A stretch of 64,000 nucleotides of DNA, taken from positions 10,349 to 74,348 of the forward strand of contig DDFH01000008.1 of NCBI GenBank assembly GCA_002337085.1, written 5' to 3'. Position 1 is the first letter of the stretch. Each line of letters begins with the position of its first letter. This document shows, piece by piece, positions 52,034 through 61,267 of the stretch. Source of the DNA: Hyphomonadaceae bacterium UBA1933. GTDB lineage: Bacteria > Pseudomonadota > Alphaproteobacteria > Caulobacterales > Aquidulcibacteraceae. The notes beneath the pieces are model-generated. The model was not told the origin of the DNA. It was given only the letters and a program-made list of their open reading frames with translations, and did not search any database. The position numbers and the translations under genes are program-made.

Positions 52034-53386
52034 GTGTTTGAAAAGATATTGATTGCCAACCGTGGCGAAATTGCATTGCGCGTTCACCGTGCATGTAAAG
52101 AAATGGGCATCTCAACCGTTGCCATTCACTCAACCGCTGATTCTGACGCTATGCACGTACGGCTTGCCGATGAAAGCGTTTGTATTGGCCCACCACCAAG
52201 CGCGCAATCATATCTTAACATTCCTGCGATTATTTCTGCCTGTGAAATCACTGGCGCACAAGCAGTTCACCCTGGCTATGGCTTCTTATCTGAAAACGCA
52301 CGTTTTGCAGAAATTGTTGAAGATCATGGCATGACCTTTATTGGACCAAAACCTGCACATATTCGCATGATGGGCGACAAAATTACTGCGAAAGAGGCGG
52401 TTGCCCGTGCCGGTATCCCTGTTGTTCCTGGTTCAGATGGTGCAATCACTAATGATGAAGATGCATTCAAAATTGCCGAAAAAATTGGTTATCCAGTTTT
52501 GGTAAAAGCATCTGCTGGCGGTGGCGGTCGTGGCATGAAAATAGCCATGAATAAAGAAGAAATGAGCTTTGCACTTTCTACTGCCCGCTCAGAAGCAAAA
52601 AATGCGTTTGGTGATGATACTGTATATCTTGAAAAATATCTTTCATTACCACGACATATTGAAATTCAGGTTGTTGCCGATTCTCATGGCAATGTTGTCC
52701 ACCTTGGCGAACGCGATTGTTCATTACAACGCCGCCACCAAAAAGTATGGGAAGAAGCACCCTCTCCTGCACTAAACGCTTCTGAACGATTTGAAATTGG
52801 CTCGGTTGTTGTTAAAGCAATTAAGGCATTGGGCTATCTTGGGGTGGGAACAATTGAATTCCTTTATGAAGATGGCAAATTCTATTTCATCGAAATGAAT
52901 ACCCGCCTTCAAGTTGAGCACCCAGTTACCGAAGCAATTACTGGCATCGATTTGGTTCGTGAACAGATTCGTATTGCTTCTGGTCTGCCGCTGTCTTTCA
53001 CACAAGAAGATATTAAATTTAACGGTGTTGCGATTGAATGCCGTATTAATGCCGAAGACCCACAAACATTTGCGCCATGCCCTGGAATGATTACTGAATT
53101 CCATGCGCCAGGTGGTCTTGGTGTTCGCCTCGATTCTGCAATTTATGACGGATATAAAATTCCGCCATATTATGATTCATTAATCGGCAAACTTATCGTT
53201 CATGGCAAAGATCGCTATGACTGTCTTATGCGCCTAAAACGTGCATTGTCTGAAATGGTGATTTCTGGCCCTAAAACTACAACACCATTATTCCTACGAC
53301 TTTTGCAAAACAGTGATATTTTAAATGGTGATTATAATATTCACTGGCTTGAAAAATGGCTAGAGGAAGACAAATCAGGTCAATAA
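52034..53386 (+). CDS. accC: Biotin carboxylase subunit of acetyl-CoA carboxylase
   Basis: An ATP-grasp enzyme that carboxylates biotin on AccB. 450 residues. Visible are FEKILIANRGEIALRVHRAC, the glycine-rich loop VKASAGGGGRGMKIAM, HLGERDCSLQRRHQKVWEEA and YFIEMNTRLQVEHPVTEAIT. The GTG at 52034 gives the family's exact N-terminus and lies eight bases after AAGG; the frame upstream overlaps accB and has no match. Operon aroQ-accB-accC-aat. Confidence 0.97.
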   Translation: MFEKILIANRGEIALRVHRACKEMGISTVAIHSTADSDAMHVRLADESVCIGPPPSAQSYLNIPAIISACEITGAQAVHPGYGFLSENARFAEIVEDHGMTFIGPKPAHIRMMGDKITAKEAVARAGIPVVPGSDGAITNDEDAFKIAEKIGYPVLVKASAGGGGRGMKIAMNKEEMSFALSTARSEAKNAFGDDTVYLEKYLSLPRHIEIQVVADSHGNVVHLGERDCSLQRRHQKVWEEAPSPALNASERFEIGSVVVKAIKALGYLGVGTIEFLYEDGKFYFIEMNTRLQVEHPVTEAITGIDLVREQIRIASGLPLSFTQEDIKFNGVAIECRINAEDPQTFAPCPGMITEFHAPGGLGVRLDSAIYDGYKIPPYYDSLIGKLIVHGKDRYDCLMRLKRALSEMVISGPKTTTPLFLRLLQNSDILNGDYNIHWLEKWLEEDKSGQ

Positions 53387-53396
53387 TTACATCGCG

Positions 53397-54128
53397 ATGT
53401 TTGGTCCTTTAAATCTGTTAGAATTGTACCAAAACGGGGTTTTCCCGATGGCGGAAAGTGCAGATGACCCAAATATTATGATTATCGACCCTGAGCTTCG
53501 GGGAATAATACCGCTTGATAATTTTCATATTCCGCGTCGTTTAAAACGCGAATTCAACAAGCATAAATATGATATTAGCGTTAATCAGGATTTCAAAAGG
53601 GTAATCGAAGCCTGCGCAGAAACTGATAATAAACGCCGCGAAACGTGGATTAATGCACCGATAATTTCGCTTTATTGTTCATTGAATGCCATGGGCAACG
53701 CCCATAGCATCGAGGTTTGGGATAATAAAAAACTTATTGGCGGATTATATGGTGTAAGTTTGGGCGGTGTGTTTTTTGGGGAAAGTATGTTTTCGCGCGC
53801 AACAAATGCAAGCAAATACGCGCTTATCCATCTTGTTGCCGCCTTAAAATTTGCAAATTTCCAATTATTGGACGCACAATTCTATAACCCGCATCTTGAA
53901 CAATTTGGATTAATAGAAATCCCAAGGGGTGAGTTTCACAAAAAGCTTAAGCCCGCATTGGCAAAGGAAACCAATTTCCCAATTGCAAATTTTAATCCTA
54001 CTGCCCAGCAGGATCTTTTGGTGGCGGCGCCGCAACAATTGCAGGAGCTGGCATCTCTTCAGCAGCAGGATCAGCATCTTTTGGTAAATCTGTCGTCGCC
54101 TTCTTTTTGCTTGTCTTTGCTTCAATAA
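53397..54128 (+). CDS. aat: Leucyl/phenylalanyl-tRNA-protein transferase, with extended tail
   Basis: Aat attaches Leu or Phe to proteins with N-terminal Lys or Arg, marking them for ClpAP. 243 residues. Family motifs are YQNGVFPMAESADDP, the segment around ETWIN, NAHSIEVWDNKKLIGGLYGV and GESMFSRATNASKYALIHLV. The conserved part ends near residue 200; the last 40 or so residues are Gln/Leu-rich and unlike the family. They are encoded over the 3' end of the facing DUF2155 gene, with which it overlaps by 131 bases. Eleven bases after accC. Confidence 0.92.
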   Translation: MFGPLNLLELYQNGVFPMAESADDPNIMIIDPELRGIIPLDNFHIPRRLKREFNKHKYDISVNQDFKRVIEACAETDNKRRETWINAPIISLYCSLNAMGNAHSIEVWDNKKLIGGLYGVSLGGVFFGESMFSRATNASKYALIHLVAALKFANFQLLDAQFYNPHLEQFGLIEIPRGEFHKKLKPALAKETNFPIANFNPTAQQDLLVAAPQQLQELASLQQQDQHLLVNLSSPSFCLSLLQ

Positions 54129-54999
54129 TTGGTGCAGCATTTGCAACAACAGGATCCACACCACCTTCACATTGCAATAAGAAAACATCCAAGAAAGGAT
54201 GGTCAATCGCCGTTACATCAGGGCTAGAGGCAATAATCCAACCTTGTTTGATAAGCTTACGACCATTGGCTTCACGCATTTTTGCGCGGTTTCTCTGAGC
54301 CAAAACCGCCAATTGCGGACGCGGAGGCTCACCATTATCAATAATATCAACATACGCCCAAGATTCACGTGGCTCATCAGGATTAGAGCGAAAACAATTT
54401 TTAAGATTAATTGTAATCTGGTCATAATTTACCGCTTTGCCAACCGCTACGCGGAAGCGCATTGATTGCCCAGTTTCACGGTTTAAGCCAAAAAACAGTG
54501 CCGTTGTCCCCTTAATTTCATCTGCATATTTTGTGGCACCAACCACAGCAGGATTTTGCGGGAATAGCAAATTCATAGGGATTATAGGAATTTTTGGCCC
54601 CATAAGTTTTGGCATTTCACCATTTTGTGCAACATTGCCATTTTCACCAAAACGTAACAAAGCCGCCGCATCTTTTGCTGCCTGTGCTTTTAGTTTGTCG
54701 CGTGCAATCTGATCTGGGGTTTTCCAATCGCCTTGACCATCGGTTCGAAGCGCTGGCTGAACATCACTAAGGTCTGGTTCTTGGATAGTTCCCAATTCAG
54801 GGTCAATCCCACCCGAAGTATCTTTTTTAACCTGATCTTTTACCGGAATGCGCGAAGGTTCTGGCTCTGAAACAGGTCTGCCGCCATCTGGGCTTTCTTG
54901 TGCAGATTGGGCAATTGTCCAACCAACTTTATAGGTTGCAACCAAAATAACGGCTGCAAACGCAGAAAACCCGATTTTAGCATATTTGCCGAATTTCAT
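53998..54999 (-). CDS. DUF2155 periplasmic protein
   Basis: A 333-residue protein with an N-terminal membrane or signal segment (IGFSAFAAVILVATYKVGWT). A Pro/Asp-rich linker follows, then the DUF2155 domain (about residues 165-285) with KGTTALFFGLNRETGQSMRF, VNYDQITINLKNCF, ESWAYVDIIDNG and PFLDVFLLQCE. A low-complexity Ala/Pro/Lys tail ends the protein. Its start overlaps the stop of the NDUFA12-like gene (TAATG), so they are coupled; the pairing is conserved in alphaproteobacteria. Its 3' end overlaps aat on the other strand. Function unknown. Confidence 0.87.
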   Translation of the reverse strand: MKFGKYAKIGFSAFAAVILVATYKVGWTIAQSAQESPDGGRPVSEPEPSRIPVKDQVKKDTSGGIDPELGTIQEPDLSDVQPALRTDGQGDWKTPDQIARDKLKAQAAKDAAALLRFGENGNVAQNGEMPKLMGPKIPIIPMNLLFPQNPAVVGATKYADEIKGTTALFFGLNRETGQSMRFRVAVGKAVNYDQITINLKNCFRSNPDEPRESWAYVDIIDNGEPPRPQLAVLAQRNRAKMREANGRKLIKQGWIIASSPDVTAIDHPFLDVFLLQCEGGVDPVVANAAPIIEAKTSKKKATTDLPKDADPAAEEMPAPAIVAAPPPKDPAGQ

Positions 55000-55391
55000 T
55001 ATGGCTTCCAAGCTTCATAACCCGGATTTTCATGCTCCGGAGTTTCAGAAGTAATTTTTGCAATTGAACCTTTTGGGTGATAAGCAAACAAAGTTCCCGT
55101 CATATTTGGAACATGTGGCTTTTCCCAATCTTTAACTTTGAATGGTTCTTTTGTTGGTGGCTCATCAAATGTGTGGTGCAACCAACCATGCCAATCAACC
55201 GGCACGCGTGACGCATCGGCATAACCTTTATACATTACATAACGACGTTTGCGACCGTCAACAGTTGCTTTGCCTTCTTCAAAATAAGAATTGCCGAAGT
55301 CATCTTCACCAACTTTTTTAGAATGACGGCTTATATCAAATAAAGCACCTAGGGTTACGCCATTCCACCATGTAAAAATTTTCTTTAGCAC
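54999..55391 (-). CDS. NDUFA12-like NADH:ubiquinone oxidoreductase accessory subunit
   Basis: A 130-residue protein of the NDUFA12/B17.2 family, an accessory subunit of respiratory complex I shared by alphaproteobacteria and mitochondria. Motifs are FTWWNGVTLGALFDISRH, VGEDDFGNSYFEEGKA, RRYVMYKGYADASRVPVDWH and GWLHHTFDEPPT. It is coupled to the DUF2155 gene downstream. The family is a strong sign of alphaproteobacterial origin. Other complex I genes are not in the window. Confidence 0.92.
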   Translation of the reverse strand: MLKKIFTWWNGVTLGALFDISRHSKKVGEDDFGNSYFEEGKATVDGRKRRYVMYKGYADASRVPVDWHGWLHHTFDEPPTKEPFKVKDWEKPHVPNMTGTLFAYHPKGSIAKITSETPEHENPGYEAWKP

Positions 55392-55600
55392 TTATTGCCA
55401 CCCATAAATTAGTCTTTGAAAAAGACGTGATGTGTTAAAATAATAAACACCCCTCTTTATCAAAGTTTTCCCTTTTAACAAATGATTTTCGCAAACTTTG
55501 TCGAAAAAACATCACATAAACATAAATCATTATCAGCATAAAAAGAATCAGTTTTAATATTAGACAATTATCTTAATTTACTAGTATCTGCGGCATAAAT

Positions 55601-58132
55601 ATGGCTGATAATTTTAGTGCTTTACTTAAAAATATAAAAACAATGGAATTGGAATTCCCAATTGCCAAGCGCGAAATAGCAATTGATGATATGGGATCCC
55701 CCATATTTTGTTATGGCCCAATCAATTTCGCTTTAGAGGCAATTCAAGCCTATTACGATTATTTTGAGCTCAAGACAGAACAAGATATTTCCGAATTAGT
55801 AAATCAAAAAATCAATAATATTGTCAAACCGCTTTTTACATCTTTAAAAGAGTTACCAAAGCTTGTTTCAGCTCTGGAATATTCTATTTTAAAACAACGT
55901 ATTTTACCAAATATCGAATGGATCAAAACAGCAAGTCATAAAAAAACAGATGAGCTATATGATTCTATTGCAAAGATGCCTTTGATATTCACGGGGCTAA
56001 GTGCCGCTAAAATTGGTGTTGGCAAAAGCTTCTCTCGCCAACTTGCAGAAGCAACAACAATTTCAGGAAAACATTCTATTAATAAAGCGGTTGAAGAAAT
56101 TGAATATGCCATTGCCCGCTCTATTGGTGAAGGGCATGGCGACCCCAAATCAAATCCGGCACTTGGTCGTGCTGTTGGCAAGGCATTTTCGCGCGGCGTT
56201 CCTTCGGGCATCGTTAAATATATTGTTGCCAATGCTTTAAAGGGGCGCAATACAGATTTCAGCCATATCGAAACTGATATTGAACATAATTTTGCAATTA
56301 TTGAACTTAGCAATAATGAAATAGATAGGGTTTTAAGTGATTCTACATCACAATTATTATCCCAAGCAATGATTTCAAATTGCGATATTTTATTGCGAGA
56401 CAATGTTTATCTTCCCGCGATATTTACGATAAATCTTTCAAAATATTGCCATTTAGGGGAATTAGACCAAACTTCACTGTTTGATGATGTCGCAATCTGG
56501 TCGCATATTGTTGAAAAAACTTTTGACGGCTTCAAACCACGTTTTGGGATTGGAGTTTGCGGCATGCATGAAGCAATTATGTCTTTAGGCATGAAAATTG
56601 ACACCCCACAAACTGCTGACTATTTTGACAAATTATTTGCTGAACTAAGCAAAAAATCAGCATTCCGTTTCATTGCGCAAAATGATGAGACCATATGCCA
56701 AATGCTATCTGTAAATACGCGCGGACTTATGCCCGTTAAAAATATACGCCAAGAATATAGCGTTAATGCAGTATTATCGCGCCCCAAAATAATACCGTCA
56801 TTTGTCGATTTTCTTGAACTAAATGATGAGTTTTCACCCGAAATTGCAAAAAAAGTAATTGGCAATCGCAATCTTAAAAATGCGCCAGAAATAAATCATC
56901 GCTCACTTTTACAAAAAGGCCTTGATGCCGAAGCCATAATGGCAATCGAAGAAGAAATTCCAACATCTAGAAGCCTAAAAGACATTATTTCACCTTTTGT
57001 TATCGGTGTTGAATATGTTCAAAAACTACTGGGCAAAAACATCAATGAAGTTATTGCACCTGAATTTAACCTAATAAAAGAAATTGGATTTACACAAAAA
57101 CAGGTTCAAATCGCCGATAATTATATTTTTGGTTCCGAAAATATTGATGATATATATCAAGAGCCAGAATTTGAAAAAATTGCCCCTTTTTACACAAGAA
57201 TCGCGCCATATTTTCATTCTATCGGTTATTATATTTTTGAGGCACTTCCCAAAACAGATAATGAAATAAATCTGCAAGCAATTTTACGAACCGCGTCAAA
57301 AAATAGCTGGTCATCAATAAAAATTGAAAACCATTCAGAAAATTTAATGTCATATTCTTATGATTTACGCGAATTTGAAAATTACAAAGAACCGCCAACA
57401 ATTGAAAAAGTTGAGGTTGCGGTTGAAAAAATAATTGAAAAAACGGTTGAAAAACCTGTCGTTCGTAAAAAGCTACCTGAAAGACGCAAGGGATATATTC
57501 AAAAAGCCAAAGTCGCCGGCCACAAAGTATATCTTCATACTGGTGAGTTTGATAATGGTGAATTAGGCGAAATCTTCATTGATATGCACAAAGAAGGCGC
57601 GGCATTCCGTTCTTTGATGAACTCATTCGCAATCGCAATATCTATTGGTCTTCAATATGGCGTGCCTTTGGATGAATTTGTCGATGCCTTTATCAATACA
57701 CGGTTTGAACCATCAGGCGAAGTTGATGGGAATGATAAAATCAAGCGTGCAAGTTCAATTCTTGATTATCTATTCCGCGAACTTGCTGTATCATATCTCG
57801 ATCGTGTTGACCTTATTAATGCCGCATCAGAGAAATCGGTTACCGAAACTTCTAATGCCGAAGAAAGTATTGATGCAACACAATTGATTTCAAAAGGTTT
57901 TTCACGTGGACACCTTCCCGATAACCTTGTCTCATTTCAAAGCATAAAGGATAAACAAGGTATAAAAAGTAGTGGTGCAAATGATTTTGCCCCAACATCA
58001 TACCAAGGCGACCCATGCCAAGAATGCGGTTCATTCACTTTGCGTGAAATAGATGGAATCATTATTTGTGAAGCATGTGGTCATCACATTGATAATAATG
58101 GTGATGATCATAGCGAAGGAAAGAACATTTAA
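55601..58132 (+). CDS. Divergent class II ribonucleotide reductase (NrdJ) paralogue, probably non-catalytic
   Basis: An 843-residue protein. Residues about 660-740 are nearly canonical for the NrdJ C-terminal (TSCPD) domain: MHKEGAAFRSLMNSFAIAIS, GLQYGVPLDEFVDAF, TRFEPSGEVDGNDKIK and ASSILDYLFRELAVSYLDR. The end has the NrdJ zinc ribbon, CQECGSFT and CEACGH, with four Cys (C806 first). Upstream, RFGIGVCGMHEAIMSLG and EIGFTQKQVQIADNYIFGS align with late RNR barrel segments. The finger-loop motif NxCxE that carries the radical Cys is not found, and the whole is several hundred residues shorter than the usual NrdJ of about 1200. Nucleotide reduction is therefore unlikely. It stands alone with 209 bases upstream. 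Function unknown. Confidence 0.72.
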   Translation: MADNFSALLKNIKTMELEFPIAKREIAIDDMGSPIFCYGPINFALEAIQAYYDYFELKTEQDISELVNQKINNIVKPLFTSLKELPKLVSALEYSILKQRILPNIEWIKTASHKKTDELYDSIAKMPLIFTGLSAAKIGVGKSFSRQLAEATTISGKHSINKAVEEIEYAIARSIGEGHGDPKSNPALGRAVGKAFSRGVPSGIVKYIVANALKGRNTDFSHIETDIEHNFAIIELSNNEIDRVLSDSTSQLLSQAMISNCDILLRDNVYLPAIFTINLSKYCHLGELDQTSLFDDVAIWSHIVEKTFDGFKPRFGIGVCGMHEAIMSLGMKIDTPQTADYFDKLFAELSKKSAFRFIAQNDETICQMLSVNTRGLMPVKNIRQEYSVNAVLSRPKIIPSFVDFLELNDEFSPEIAKKVIGNRNLKNAPEINHRSLLQKGLDAEAIMAIEEEIPTSRSLKDIISPFVIGVEYVQKLLGKNINEVIAPEFNLIKEIGFTQKQVQIADNYIFGSENIDDIYQEPEFEKIAPFYTRIAPYFHSIGYYIFEALPKTDNEINLQAILRTASKNSWSSIKIENHSENLMSYSYDLREFENYKEPPTIEKVEVAVEKIIEKTVEKPVVRKKLPERRKGYIQKAKVAGHKVYLHTGEFDNGELGEIFIDMHKEGAAFRSLMNSFAIAISIGLQYGVPLDEFVDAFINTRFEPSGEVDGNDKIKRASSILDYLFRELAVSYLDRVDLINAASEKSVTETSNAEESIDATQLISKGFSRGHLPDNLVSFQSIKDKQGIKSSGANDFAPTSYQGDPCQECGSFTLREIDGIIICEACGHHIDNNGDDHSEGKNI

Positions 58133-58223
58133 AGCAAATTAAAATTATTTTTTTGTTCAGTGAAATTTAATAGCTTTGCTTTAAAGACCGTAATTATTCT
58201 TAAAAATTGCGGAGTTCTATTAT

Positions 58224-58730
58224 ATGAAACAATTTGCATCAATTACTTTTACCGCTGGCTTAATCGCCTGTGGTTTGCTTGCGGCGCCTGCAATGGCACA
58301 AAATGCGGCACAAATTGAATCAGTTAAAAATGGCAAATCATGCGCTGGCTGTAATTTGTTTCAAGCCGATTTAGATTATGAAGATATTTCTCATAAAAAT
58401 TTTTCAAAATCACGTCTTCGTCAATCTGATATGTCTTTATCTACGGCTGATTATACCAATTTCTCTGGTACAGATTTATCAATAGCCAATATGTATGGCT
58501 TGCGCGCAACTGGTGCAAACTTTGTGGGTGCAAACCTTGAACGTGCGGCAATGGTTGGTGGTTATTTTAATGGTGCAAACTTTGCGGGTGCAAATTTGAC
58601 CAATGCTGATTTGTCTGGTGCAGAACTAAAAACCGCAAAAGGCCTATCTCAAGCACAATTAAACAAAGCATGTGGCGATGAAACCACTTTGTTACCAAAA
58701 GGTTTGCGAATCCCTGCCTGCAAACAATAA
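58224..58730 (+). CDS. Exported pentapeptide-repeat protein with CxxC start
   Basis: A 168-residue protein with a signal peptide (cleaved after APAMA, near residue 25). A CAGC motif follows and then about 18 A(D/N)LxX-type repeats forming a right-handed beta helix (for example ANFVGANLERAAMVGGYFNG). The C-terminus carries a separate motif, LNKACGDETTLLPKGLRIPA followed by CKQ. The same layout occurs in the next gene, so the two are tandem paralogues. Periplasmic; the CxxC and the two C-terminal Cys could form disulfides capping the helix. Function unknown. Confidence 0.82.
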   Translation: MKQFASITFTAGLIACGLLAAPAMAQNAAQIESVKNGKSCAGCNLFQADLDYEDISHKNFSKSRLRQSDMSLSTADYTNFSGTDLSIANMYGLRATGANFVGANLERAAMVGGYFNGANFAGANLTNADLSGAELKTAKGLSQAQLNKACGDETTLLPKGLRIPACKQ

Positions 58731-58848
58731 AAATTAAGTGTTTTTTGGGTAACACATATTATTTATCTCAGTATTAGAATATTATATGTGGCATTCTTAC
58801 AATCATTTAATTGGATTTGAATAATACAGAACGTATACTGCTTGCATT

Positions 58849-59616
58849 ATGAATTTGAAACAACTTTTAAGAAGAAATCTTGGACTTGCTGTTGTAATCA
58901 TTGCCTCAAACATCGCCTCAAGTGCACTTGCGCTTGATTGGTTTGAAGGTGGCGTATGGGGCAACCGGGGTCGGCCAGATAATGTAACCTTTTCACGCGG
59001 GTTTTCTGGTATGTGTACTGGATGCGATCTTTCCGGTCGCAATCTTGGCGGTGCGCGCCTTAATGGCGGCGCATTTGACCGCGCACATTTTTCTGGCTCG
59101 CAAATGCGACGCGCCGATTTAAGACGCGGAACTTTTCAACAAGCAGATTTTGACCGTGCCGACCTTGCCAATGCCGACATTGGTACTGCAAACTTTGCGG
59201 GATCTACATTCATTGGTGCAACATTACGCGGAATTGATGCAACTGGCACAAATTTATCAAATTCAAACTTCACCGGCGCGGAAATTTCTGATGCGGGCTT
59301 TATAAGTGCCATTCTTCATGGCGCAAACTTTACGGGTGCGCGTGGAAAAAGCGTTGAATTCACAAGCGCAAACCTTGCCTACTCACGTTTTGATTCTGCA
59401 CAACTTGAAAAAGCTGACTTTACGGGGGCAAATTTAAGAAACTCGCGCGCAATGCGTGCGAATTTCAACGGTTCTGATTTTAGCAATGCCAACCTTTCAG
59501 GTGTGGATTTTTCAACGGCGTCTGGCATTACGCGCTCATCACTTGATGGGGCATGTGGCGATGACAAAACCCGCCTTCCCGATGGTCTAAGCGTTCCGAA
59601 ATGTAAGCGCCGCTAG
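58849..59616 (+). CDS. Exported pentapeptide-repeat protein, longer paralogue
   Basis: A 255-residue protein with a signal peptide (VVIIASNIASSALA, cleaved near residue 28), then CTGCDLSGRNLGGARLNGG and about 30 pentapeptide repeats (ANFTGARGKSVEFTSANLAY, ADFTGANLRNSRAMRANFNG). It ends LDGACGDDKTRLPDGLSVPK plus CKRR, matching the C-terminal motif of the previous gene. It lies 118 bases after that gene. Likely periplasmic beta helix. Not of the Qnr/MfpA type, which lack a signal peptide. Role unknown. Confidence 0.82.
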   Translation: MNLKQLLRRNLGLAVVIIASNIASSALALDWFEGGVWGNRGRPDNVTFSRGFSGMCTGCDLSGRNLGGARLNGGAFDRAHFSGSQMRRADLRRGTFQQADFDRADLANADIGTANFAGSTFIGATLRGIDATGTNLSNSNFTGAEISDAGFISAILHGANFTGARGKSVEFTSANLAYSRFDSAQLEKADFTGANLRNSRAMRANFNGSDFSNANLSGVDFSTASGITRSSLDGACGDDKTRLPDGLSVPKCKRR

Positions 59617-59625
59617 ACATTCCCA

Positions 59626-60390
59626 TTAGGCGACTAATAAACCCTGTTTAAAAACCACAAAACTATCGTGATTTATTCGCGTCCATTCTTCATTCATGGT
59701 TAGTGGGTGTGTAGCAACAATTGTAACTATATCATTTGGTGTAGTTTCATGGGCGAAATCCACACGTAAATCCTCATCAATCAATACCGCTTCGCCGAAG
59801 GGTGCTTTGCGAGTTATATAAACCAGATTTTTTGAGCAGGATGCATACAAGTCATCGCCAGATGATAAAAGCGCATTAAAAACCCCAAGCCTGCGCAAAT
59901 CGGCCATTAATTCGCCAATGGCCTTATTAAGCAGCGTAGCGGAAGGACGATTTTTAAAGCGCTCACGCAAATTATCCATTATCCAGCAAAACGCATATTC
60001 CGAATCCGTTGTGCCAACTGGCTTATAATAATTTAGTTTTAGTTTCTTTACACCTTTCAACTGCCCATTATGGGCAAACACCCATATTTTACCCCAAAGA
60101 ATACGGGTAAAAGGATGGGTATTTTCAAGCTTTACCGCGCCACGATTTGCCTTGCGAATGTGGGCAATGGCGACTTCTGATTTTATGGGATAATTTTTGA
60201 TAAATTTTGCAAGTTCAGAATTGGCGCATTGGCTTGGATCATGAAAAGAACGAACGCCCTTCCCTTCATAAAAGCAAACACCCCAACCATCACGATGCGG
60301 CCCAGTTTCACCGCCACGCTTTGATAACGCCGTAAAACTAAACCGTAAATCGGTTGGCGTATTCGCCGACATCCCCAATAATTCACACAT
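59626..60390 (-). CDS. Class II glutamine amidotransferase (YafJ/EgtC-like)
   Basis: A 254-residue N-terminal-nucleophile amidotransferase. The catalytic Cys2 is exposed after Met removal (MCELLGMSANTPTDL). Other motifs are RGGETGPHRDGWGVCFYEGK, VAIAHIRKANRGAVKLENTH-like sequence and WVFAHNGQLKGVK, all of the glutamine-hydrolysing fold. No synthase domain is attached. Homologues include YafJ and the ergothioneine gene EgtC; no ergothioneine genes are nearby, so the acceptor is unknown. Convergent with the second pentapeptide gene, 9 bases apart. Confidence 0.87.
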   Translation of the reverse strand: MCELLGMSANTPTDLRFSFTALSKRGGETGPHRDGWGVCFYEGKGVRSFHDPSQCANSELAKFIKNYPIKSEVAIAHIRKANRGAVKLENTHPFTRILWGKIWVFAHNGQLKGVKKLKLNYYKPVGTTDSEYAFCWIMDNLRERFKNRPSATLLNKAIGELMADLRRLGVFNALLSSGDDLYASCSKNLVYITRKAPFGEAVLIDEDLRVDFAHETTPNDIVTIVATHPLTMNEEWTRINHDSFVVFKQGLLVA

Positions 60391-60617
60391 TTTTCCCTCT
60401 AGTTATCTAGGTATAATGTGCTTATATTGGTTTATTAGAATTGATTAAGGTGGGGATTTGGAAATAAAGCTTGAATTTTTTTATTTATAGAGAAAATTAT
60501 TCTATTAATTTAGGCTATCGTTCCGCAAAACGGTTAATTTTATAAATGCACATTACCCTAGTTGGTAATTTATATTTTAATTGTAATTATCCCCCGAAAA
60601 TAAACCACTTTAACCGC

Positions 60618-60645
60618 TTGACATTGGTATAAAATCCTTTATACG
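60618..60645 (+). promoter_or_regulatory. Promoter of the str operon
   Basis: TTGACA (60618-60623) is a perfect -35, and TATACG (60640-60645) lies 16 bases later as -10. It is 230 bases before rpsL, in the 485-base gap after the divergent amidotransferase gene. Bases 60391-60617 contain only AT-rich sequence and a small hairpin (TTACC/GGTAA near 60550). Confidence 0.75.
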
Positions 60646-60875
60646 CGCCCCAAACAAGTGAAAAGCTTTGCCTTTCGCTTAAAAATGCATTTTTAAGACC
60701 AGCTTTAAAACTGAAGATGGCTTTTGGCGGATACCGCACACGTCCCAAGGGGGGCGCGATACTCGTTGGAAGTTTTTAAGGTTTAAAGCTGCCAGAAATG
60801 TACCCCCGGGAAACCGGAATTTTTGGACTAACTAAAGCCTGCCCTAATAAGGTAGCGCACAAAGGAAAGTAAAAT
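60646..60875 (+). promoter_or_regulatory. Long untranslated leader of the str operon
   Basis: About 225 bases lie between the promoter and rpsL. It is GC-richer than the surrounding intergenic DNA and has several inverted repeats, for example CCCGGGAAACCGG near 60807-60820. No protein frame on the plus strand was convincing. AGGAAAG sits before the rpsL ATG. Any regulatory role is inferred. Confidence 0.4.
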
Positions 60876-61247
60876 ATGCCTACGATCAACCAATTGATCA
60901 GAAAGCCACGTTCGCCATTAATCGCGCGCAACAAGGTACCTGCCCTTAAAGGCTGCCCACAACGTCGTGGTGTTTGCACCCGCGTTTATACAACAACTCC
61001 GAAAAAACCTAACTCAGCTTTGCGTAAAGTTGCCAAAGTTCGTTTGACTACTGGTACTGAGGCGGTTTGCTACATCCCTGGTGAAGGCCACAACCTACAA
61101 GAACACTCTGTTGTGCTTGTACGCGGCGGTCGTGTAAAAGATTTGCCAGGTGTTCGTTACCACATTCTTCGCGGTGTTCTTGATACTCAAGGCGTTAAAG
61201 ACCGTAAACAACGTCGTTCGCACTATGGCGCGAAACGTCCTAAATAA
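60876..61247 (+). CDS. rpsL: 30S ribosomal protein S12
   Basis: S12 lies at the decoding centre. 123 residues, the standard length. The start MPTINQLIRKPR, the loop VYTTTPKKPNSALRKVAKVR with wild-type Lys residues where streptomycin resistance changes arise, and LPGVRYHILRGVLDTQGVKD are all typical. First gene of the str operon. Confidence 0.98.
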   Translation: MPTINQLIRKPRSPLIARNKVPALKGCPQRRGVCTRVYTTTPKKPNSALRKVAKVRLTTGTEAVCYIPGEGHNLQEHSVVLVRGGRVKDLPGVRYHILRGVLDTQGVKDRKQRRSHYGAKRPK

Positions 61248-61267
61248 TAACTATTTCATGATGAGGC

